A DNA stretch of 64,000 bases from Pseudomonas fluorescens (GTDB lineage Bacteria > Pseudomonadota > Gammaproteobacteria > Pseudomonadales > Pseudomonadaceae): contig NZ_CP015225.1 of the NCBI RefSeq assembly GCF_001623525.1, forward strand, positions 4,166,501 to 4,230,500. The letters are read 5' to 3'. Below the pieces are notes generated by a model, which was given only the letters and a program-made list of their open reading frames with translations, was not told where the DNA came from and did not search any database. Shown here in pieces: positions 58,614 to 64,000 of this stretch (position 1 is the first letter of the stretch; each line of letters opens with the position of its first letter). The position numbers and the translations under genes were made by a program.

Positions 58614-60374
58614 ATGAATGAGACCAGCCCTCTCCAGCTATTGCGCGTCCTGACCCCGACACAATCACGTCTGTCGTTCTGCGATGCTACGCCACGGGAC
58701 CTCAAGCGCTGGATCGCCAACCTGCCCAAGGCCAACATCGGCGAAACAGCCCGCCTTTTGTACCAAGCCCTTGGCGAACTCAACCAACTGCTCACGCCCA
58801 GCGACAATCGCCTGCAACTGCTCGAGCTGCTGCGGCCCGAGGTGTATTACGTCTGCAAGCACCTGGAGCGGCACTTCCTGCAACAGGCCATCGTGCTGGA
58901 TGAGCGCTCGCGCAAGATCGTCAACCTGTGCCAGGCACTGCAAACCCAGCTGGCGATGGGCTACAAACAGGTCGTGGCGCGTATCGCGTCGAAATACACC
59001 AAGGACCGAGCCCGCCTGCTGAGCACCGCGCTACAACGGGCGATGCATGCCCTCAATGGTCCGCTGCTGCGTGCCAGTCAGCTATACAGCCCCGTGCCTG
59101 AAGGGCTGTGGCTCGATTTGCATCAGTTGCATCGGATCGCCTGCCTGCACCGGTTGCAGCACCTGAGCGTGAGTGACGAACTGGCCAGTCAGGTTCATCA
59201 ACTGACCCCCGAACAGACCTATGTCGTTGCCCTGTTGCTGGGAGCGTCACGCAGCAATCAGTTGCGCCAGAGCCAGATCGGGCGGCTGACCGAAGTGCTC
59301 GAAGCCTGGAGCCAGTGGGTCAAGCTGGATCCCGCCAGCAGCACTGCCAGCCTGTTCGCGGTCGCTCCGCAACTGGATGTCGGGCCACGCTACCGCTCCA
59401 AGTTCCGAGCCGAACAACAGCCCACCTTGCAGGGCTTCGACCCACAGCCCCTGGTGCGCGCAATCGCCACGCACCTGGAAGAACCTGCCGAGCAAAGCCT
59501 GCCGGTACCGGGCGGCATGAGCGTCGATACCTTGCATCACCTGCAAGCCGCCTGGGGCGAAGCAGCGGAACGCAGTTTCCAGCGCACCGAGGGCAATGGC
59601 ACGCTGACACTGTGCGTGGGCATGAGTGCGCTGCACTACTACCTCGGCGGCGAGCGCTCTTTCAACGAAATACTGAATAGCCCCACCACCCGCAAGGCCC
59701 GCTTCGAAGCCTCATCAAGCAAGACAAACGACACCTGGGGCCAGGCCTTCGACGCCGCCCCCGCCGGCGACAGCGACCTGCTGCCCTATGAAGAAATCGA
59801 GTACCCGGTCAACCCGAGCGATGATGACGGCAGCCACTCCGACAACCAGCATCACTTCCCCACCTACGACCTGCCGATCATCAACCACAGCCCCGGCGGC
59901 TACTGCCTCGGCTGGCCCAAGGAAGTACCGGAACAGCTGCAAGCGGGAGAAATGATCGGCATTCGGGACAGCAGCGACCAAGCCTGGAGCGTTGCCGTGG
60001 TGCGTTGGATCCGACAAGTGCGCAACGGCGCCATGCAAATGGGCATCGAACTGGTGGCACCGCATGCCCAGCCTTGCGGGCTGCAACTGGTCCGGGAAGA
60101 AAACGAGCACGGTCACTACCTACGCGGGCTGTTGCTTCCCGAGATCAGTGCCATTGACCTGCCCCCGACCATGATCGCCCCCCGCCTGCCTTTCCAGGAG
60201 GGCCAGCAAGTGTTGATCAACACCAATGGACAGGAACGCCGCGCCGGCTTGGACCGCCGGGTGACCAGCACCCACAGTTTCAACCAGTTTTCCTATCACT
60301 CGGAAGACTCAACCGAAACCGGGGATGGCGGCGACCAGGAAGGGAATTTTGATTCGTTGTGGAAATCGCTCTAG
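58614..60374 (+). CDS. PilZ-like domain protein (conserved, near psd/serB)
   Basis: A 586-residue protein of the type that stands between psd and serB in Pseudomonas. The N-terminal 300 residues are helical and without recognised motifs (LSFCDATPRDLKRWIANLPKANIGETARLLYQALGELNQL, partly quoted). The C-terminal part, from about residue 415, has a PilZ-like beta barrel: NHSPGGYCLGW resembles the [D/N]xSxxG motif, with IGIRDSSDQAWSVAVVRWIRQVRNGAMQMGIELV as the following strands. The N-terminal RxxxR of c-di-GMP-binding PilZ domains is not clear, so c-di-GMP binding is uncertain. It is followed by a REPIN and the convergent serB. Confidence 0.8.
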   Translation: MNETSPLQLLRVLTPTQSRLSFCDATPRDLKRWIANLPKANIGETARLLYQALGELNQLLTPSDNRLQLLELLRPEVYYVCKHLERHFLQQAIVLDERSRKIVNLCQALQTQLAMGYKQVVARIASKYTKDRARLLSTALQRAMHALNGPLLRASQLYSPVPEGLWLDLHQLHRIACLHRLQHLSVSDELASQVHQLTPEQTYVVALLLGASRSNQLRQSQIGRLTEVLEAWSQWVKLDPASSTASLFAVAPQLDVGPRYRSKFRAEQQPTLQGFDPQPLVRAIATHLEEPAEQSLPVPGGMSVDTLHHLQAAWGEAAERSFQRTEGNGTLTLCVGMSALHYYLGGERSFNEILNSPTTRKARFEASSSKTNDTWGQAFDAAPAGDSDLLPYEEIEYPVNPSDDDGSHSDNQHHFPTYDLPIINHSPGGYCLGWPKEVPEQLQAGEMIGIRDSSDQAWSVAVVRWIRQVRNGAMQMGIELVAPHAQPCGLQLVREENEHGHYLRGLLLPEISAIDLPPTMIAPRLPFQEGQQVLINTNGQERRAGLDRRVTSTHSFNQFSYHSEDSTETGDGGDQEGNFDSLWKSL

Positions 60375-60391
60375 GCCGAACACACACCCTC

Positions 60392-60514
60392 TGTGGCGAG
60401 GGAGCTTGCTCCCGCTGGGGCGCGAAGCGGCCCTAAAACCTGACACCCAGGTGTGTCAGGTTGACCGCATCGGGCCTGCTGCGCAGGCCAGCGGGAGCAA
60501 GCTCCCTCGCCACA
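60392..60514. repeat. REPIN, family A doublet
   Basis: TGTGGCGAGGGAGCTTGCTC at 60392 and the reverse complement ending at 60514, between the convergent PilZ-like gene and serB. Confidence 0.85.
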
Positions 60515-60544
60515 GGGGTATTTCACTCCCCAAAGGGGTATGGC

Positions 60545-61759
60545 TCAGAGCTGCCCGTCACGATCCCTGAAGCCCAACAGGTACAACACCCCATCCAGCC
60601 CCAGGGTGGAAATTGCCTGCCTGGCCGACTGCTTGACCAGCGGCTTGGCGCGGAACGCCACGCCCAGGCCCGCTATCGCCAGCATCGGCAAGTCGTTGGC
60701 ACCGTCACCCACAGCGATGGTCTGCTCCAGGCGCAGGCCTTCTTTTTCAGCCAGTTCACGCAGCAGGTCCGCCTTGCGCTGGGCATCGACGATCGGCTCG
60801 ACGGCCACGCCGGTCACTTTGCCATCCACCACTTCCAGTTCGTTGGCGAACACGTAGTCGATGCCGAGCTTGGCCTGCAACTGCTTGGCGAAGTAGGTGA
60901 AGCCGCCGGACAGGATGGCGGTCTTGTAGCCCAGGCGCTTGAGTTCGGCGAACAGCGTTTCGGCGCCTTCGGTCAGGCGCAAGGAAGCGCCGATTGAGTC
61001 CAGCACGCTGACGTCCAGGCCCTTGAGCAGCGCCAGGCGCTCCTTGAAGCTGGCGCGAAAGTCCAATTCGCCAGCCATGGCCCGCTCGGTAATGGCTGAG
61101 ACCTTGTCGCCCACGCCGGCCGCCTTGGCCAGTTCGTCGATGACTTCGGCTTCGATCAGCGTCGAGTCCATGTCGAACACCGCCAGGCGGCGGTTGCGGC
61201 GGAACAGCGAATCTTCCTGGAAGGCGATGTCGACGTTCAGTTCCTGGGCCACGCTGAGGAACTCGGCACGCAACGCCTGGGGGTCGGCCGGCTCGCCGCG
61301 CACCGAAAACTCGATGCAGCCCTTGCCCTTGTCGTCCGGGGTATCCAGCGGCATGCGCCCGGACAGTCGGTCGATGTGATCGATGTTCAGGTCATATTTG
61401 GCGGTGATCGAACTGACGCGCTGCAATTGCTCGGCGGTAACCTTGCGGGTCAACAAAGTGACGATGTGGCGTTTCTTGCCCTGGCCGGCCACCCAATGCC
61501 GGTAATCGTCCTCGGACACCGGGGTGAAACGCACCTGTTGGTCGAGCTTGTAGGCGGTGAACAGGATGTCCTTGAGCACCGACTTGCCTTGTTCGGCGTC
61601 CGGGATTTCAACCAGGATGCCGAACGACAGTGTGTCGTGGATCACCGCCTGACCGATGTCGAGAATGTTCACACCACCCTGGGCCAGAACGCCGGTAATG
61701 GCCGCAGTCAGACCCGGACGGTCGCTGCCAGTGATGTTTATCAGGACGATTTCGCGCAA
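60545..61759 (-). CDS. serB: Phosphoserine phosphatase SerB
   Basis: A 404-residue enzyme for the last step of serine synthesis. Two N-terminal ACT domains (first begins IVLINITGSDRPGLTAAITGVL) precede a HAD phosphatase domain: motif I DMDSTLIEAEVIDELA with the nucleophile Asp near residue 196, ILSGGFTYFAKQL (motif II) and GDGANDLPMLAIAGLG (motif III with Mg ligands). It seems to start with TTG at 61759; no ATG closer to the conserved start gives the full ACT domain. It is divergent from the ytjB-like gene, as in E. coli. Confidence 0.94.
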   Translation of the reverse strand: MREIVLINITGSDRPGLTAAITGVLAQGGVNILDIGQAVIHDTLSFGILVEIPDAEQGKSVLKDILFTAYKLDQQVRFTPVSEDDYRHWVAGQGKKRHIVTLLTRKVTAEQLQRVSSITAKYDLNIDHIDRLSGRMPLDTPDDKGKGCIEFSVRGEPADPQALRAEFLSVAQELNVDIAFQEDSLFRRNRRLAVFDMDSTLIEAEVIDELAKAAGVGDKVSAITERAMAGELDFRASFKERLALLKGLDVSVLDSIGASLRLTEGAETLFAELKRLGYKTAILSGGFTYFAKQLQAKLGIDYVFANELEVVDGKVTGVAVEPIVDAQRKADLLRELAEKEGLRLEQTIAVGDGANDLPMLAIAGLGVAFRAKPLVKQSARQAISTLGLDGVLYLLGFRDRDGQL

Positions 61760-61892
61760 GGCGCACCCCCGCAGGTGGAAAAAAACCGCATTCTACCCAC
61801 ATTCAGTGACCATCGGGCACCGCCAGTGCTTTGCCGGTCATGGGGCTGTCGCTATACTGCGCGTCAATTTCACGGACAAAGAGCCGAGCTCA

Positions 61893-63407
61893 GTGAACCG
61901 GCCCACGCCAGTCAAAACCGACAACTTCTTCCTGCTGATCTTCCGTGCACTGCGCCACCGTCGTGTGCCGATTGCATTGCGCATTGCCAGCCATAACGTG
62001 ATCCTGGTCGCCCTGGCCCTGGTCATCTATGCCTGCGTGATGGGTTTGCAATTCAAGCAGGCGATGCACGAGCAGGCCGACGCCCTGGGTGAAAGCCTGA
62101 CCACCCAGACCGCCACGTCCGCCACCGAGCTGCTGGTGTCCAACGACATCCTCAGCCTCAACGTGCTGCTCAACAACCTGACCAAGAACAAGCTGGTGGC
62201 CCACGCCGCCATCTACAGCGTGGACAACCGCATCCTCGCCGAGGCCGGCCAGCGTCCCAAGCCCGGCCTGCTGGGCGAGTCCGGCGGCATGTACCAGAGC
62301 AAGATCACCTTCCAGGACGTGACCGCCGGGCAACTGCGCATCAGCCTGGACATGGACCAGTTCCAGCAGCCGATGACCATCAGCCTGCAAAGCATGGGCA
62401 TCCTCAGCGCGATCCTGCTGGCGCTGGCTTTGGCCCTGAGCCTGCGCCTGGGCCGGCACATCTCCACGCCGTTGCTGCAATTGCGCGTCTGGCTGCGGGA
62501 CATCGACGAACACACGCCGGCCACCCAGCGCCAGGACGAAATCGGCGACCTGGCCCGGCAACTGCACGCCAGCTTCGCGCCGGAACCTGAGCCCGTGCCG
62601 GAACCTGAAGACATCGACTACATGGACGACGAGGCCGAGCCGGGCTTCGAAGTGCGCAACCTGCGCGACCCGGGTTTCGACGAAAGCCCGCCGATGCCGA
62701 CCTCCAAACCGGCGCCACGCCACGTGGTACGCACGGTAGAGGACGAGGAGGACGACGACGCCTTCGCCGAGCTGCGTGACGAGTCGGTCGACGGGGCGCC
62801 CCGGTCGGTCGTCAAGCCTGTGGCTTCGAACCTGCCCCAACACAGTGCCGTACTGGCCGTGCAACTGGGCGCCCAGGACCAACTGCGCCGCCTGCCCCAG
62901 GCACGCCTGAAGGAATTGCTCGAGCGCTACCGCGACTGCCTCGACCAGGCCGCATCGCTCTATCAGGGCGAACTGCACACCCTGAACGATGGCAGCACGC
63001 TGATGCTGTTTCACACCGAAGACAGCGGTGACGACTACCTGACCAACGCCATTTGCTGCGGTGAGTTGCTGCGCGCCTTGGGCCACCAGTTGCAGATCGA
63101 AGTCGCCGACAGCGGCATCACCCTGCAACTGCAATTGGGCCTGACCCTGGGCGATGGCTTGTTTGGCCTGAGCCAGATCGACCTGCTGCTGACCGAAACC
63201 GCCCAGGACGCCCTGGCACTCTCGCAACACAGCCGCAACCTGCTGCTGGTGGAGCGCAAGATCAACGACGACGCCCTGATCCGCCAGCGCGCCCGTATCC
63301 GCCCCATCGCCAGCCCCGAAGGCGCATGCTGCGTGGAACGCTTGATGGAGCCTTATCCATCGATGCTGGAGCGGCAGTTGGCGCGGATGCATGAACGCCA
63401 GGCCTGA
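61893..63407 (+). CDS. AhpA/YtjB (SMP_2) family membrane protein
   Basis: A 504-residue protein divergent from serB, the same arrangement as ytjB (smp) in E. coli. It starts with GTG at 61893 (MNRPTPVKTDNFFLLIFRALRHRR). TM1 is at about residues 40-60, an extracytoplasmic region of about 110 follows, TM2 near 170-190 is followed by a HAMP-like segment (LGRHISTPLLQLRVWLRDIDEHTPATQRQDEIGDLARQL, partly quoted), then an acidic linker. The C-terminal domain (about 310-490) resembles a degenerate class III nucleotide cyclase: LNDGSTLMLFHTED stands where the catalytic GDG would be, but the first metal Asp is not apparent. Function unknown. Confidence 0.85.
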   Translation: MNRPTPVKTDNFFLLIFRALRHRRVPIALRIASHNVILVALALVIYACVMGLQFKQAMHEQADALGESLTTQTATSATELLVSNDILSLNVLLNNLTKNKLVAHAAIYSVDNRILAEAGQRPKPGLLGESGGMYQSKITFQDVTAGQLRISLDMDQFQQPMTISLQSMGILSAILLALALALSLRLGRHISTPLLQLRVWLRDIDEHTPATQRQDEIGDLARQLHASFAPEPEPVPEPEDIDYMDDEAEPGFEVRNLRDPGFDESPPMPTSKPAPRHVVRTVEDEEDDDAFAELRDESVDGAPRSVVKPVASNLPQHSAVLAVQLGAQDQLRRLPQARLKELLERYRDCLDQAASLYQGELHTLNDGSTLMLFHTEDSGDDYLTNAICCGELLRALGHQLQIEVADSGITLQLQLGLTLGDGLFGLSQIDLLLTETAQDALALSQHSRNLLLVERKINDDALIRQRARIRPIASPEGACCVERLMEPYPSMLERQLARMHERQA

Positions 63408-63429
63408 CGCTCAGGACGTGAAATGACGA

Positions 63430-63464
63430 AGCCCGCAGATGAGTGATGGTCTGCGGGCTTTTTT
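63430..63464 (+). terminator. Terminator of the ytjB-like gene
   Basis: AGCCCGCAGA pairs with TCTGCGGGCT over a ten-base loop and is followed by six T. It lies about 25 bases after the stop. Confidence 0.9.
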
Positions 63465-63480
63465 GTTGCCTTCAGCGTCG

Positions 63481-63713
63481 CCATCGCGAGCAAGCTCGCT
63501 CCCACAGTGGATCTCTGCAAAGATCCAAGACATCACTGAACCTGTGGCGAGGGAGCTTGCTCCCGCTGGGCCGCGAAGCGGCCCCAAAACCGCGGTCCTG
63601 AGGAAAGCCGTGGGCCTGCCTGTTGCCTTCAGCGCCACCGTCGCGAGCAGGCTCACACACAGGGAGATGCCTGCAAGCCTCAGACCCAGTGTGGAGCGAG
63701 CTTGCTCGCGATA
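63481..63713. repeat. REP mosaic (families A and B, unpaired)
   Basis: A family-B right unit at 63481-63506, a single family-A left unit from 63543 to about 63590, a degenerate family-B unit at 63636-63660 and a family-B left unit at 63690-63713. None forms a clean doublet; this looks like nested insertion or decay of several elements in one spacer. Confidence 0.7.
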
Positions 63714-63749
63714 GGGCCGGCCCAGGCCCCAGAGATCCAACCGGCAGAA

Positions 63750-63783
63750 ACGACAAAGCCCGCATCAATGCGGGCTTTGTCGT
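63750..63783. terminator. Hairpin terminator, convergent spacer
   Basis: ACGACAAAGCCCGCAT pairs perfectly with ATGCGGGCTTTGTCGT over two bases. Its inner CTTTGT and AAAG tracts could serve both strands; it lies 17 bases from the partial gene's stop. Confidence 0.8.
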
Positions 63784-63799
63784 ATATCCGGTCCAACCG

Positions 63800-64000
63800 T
63801 CAGAACCTGAACACTTCCATGTCCGTACGAATCGGCAAGGCCATGGGGATCTTGTCCTTGTCCTTTTCTACCGGCTTGGCCGGGGCAGGAGCGGCCTTGC
63901 GTGGGACTTCTGCAATAGGTGGCTGGTTGGCCAGGGGCTTGAGCGACACGGACAGCTGTTCGGCCAGGCGTTGCAGGAGCACGCCCTGGGCCTGGACCTG
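63800..64000 (-). CDS. C-terminal fragment of an unidentified protein
   Basis: The last 66 residues of a gene that enters from beyond the right edge. The visible part is a coiled, glutamine- and leucine-rich stretch (VQAQGVLLQRLAEQLS), a proline/alanine/lysine-rich linker (KAAPAPAKPVEKDKDK) and the ending MALPIRTDMEVFRF. The frame is open to base 64000, so the start is outside. I cannot name it. It is convergent with the ytjB-like gene. Confidence 0.7.
   Translation of the reverse strand, partial: QVQAQGVLLQRLAEQLSVSLKPLANQPPIAEVPRKAAPAPAKPVEKDKDKIPMALPIRTDMEVFRF

Overview
The window is chromosomal DNA of a Pseudomonas, most likely the P. fluorescens group. The reasons are GC-rich codon use, a gene order that follows the conserved block around PA4913-PA4961 of P. 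aeruginosa as I remember it, and many REP/REPIN palindromes of the types seen in fluorescent pseudomonads. There is no phage, insertion sequence, CRISPR array or rRNA operon. Almost everything is core metabolism, translation, DNA maintenance and cell-envelope function.

Layout. 0.5-5.6 kb: livK-livHMGF, a branched-chain amino acid ABC transporter (minus strand), with a strong hairpin between livK and livH and four TGCAACC direct repeats upstream of livK. 6-9.9 kb: amaA-amaB (pipecolate to 2-aminoadipate, lysine catabolism) divergent from a LysR regulator. 10.1-14.6 kb: pncB-nadE (NAD salvage), azurin, a LOG-family phosphoribohydrolase, two small ORFs and a Nudix hydrolase. 14.7-21.6 kb: a poorly understood operon of a large transglutaminase-like/DUF2126 protein (broken here by two homopolymer frameshifts), a circularly permuted ATP-grasp/alpha-E fusion and a small transglutaminase-like protein. 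21.8-23.2 kb: an uncharacterised overlapping pair (306-aa protein with a hydrophobic hairpin plus a four-helix membrane protein) that looks like an effector/immunity module. 23.5-33.4 kb: ygiQ, dnaB, rplI, a DUF2232 membrane protein, rpsR, rpsF, rlmB and rnr.

33.5-34 kb: two identical tRNA-Leu(CAG) genes, each with its own promoter and terminator. 34.1-39 kb: a chemotaxis receptor, purA and hisZ. 39.2-49.3 kb: the conserved superoperon nnr-tsaE-amiB-mutL-miaA-hfq-hflX-hflK-hflC, read right to left with many overlapping start/stop codons. 49.3-57.5 kb: queG, a YicG-type membrane protein, orn, rsgA, motAB, an HDOD protein and rhdA. 57.6-64 kb: psd, a PilZ-like protein, serB, a YtjB/AhpA-family membrane protein, and the C-terminal end of an unidentified gene running off the window.

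The intergenic spaces are colonised by two REP families. Family A begins TGTGGCGAGGGAGCTTGC and family B begins TGTGGGAGCGAGCTTGC. They appear as doublets, singles, one collapsed hairpin and one everted pair. One family-A doublet sits inside the loop of the bidirectional terminator between nadE and azurin. All functional statements are from reading the sequence and knowledge of the families; no database search was run.
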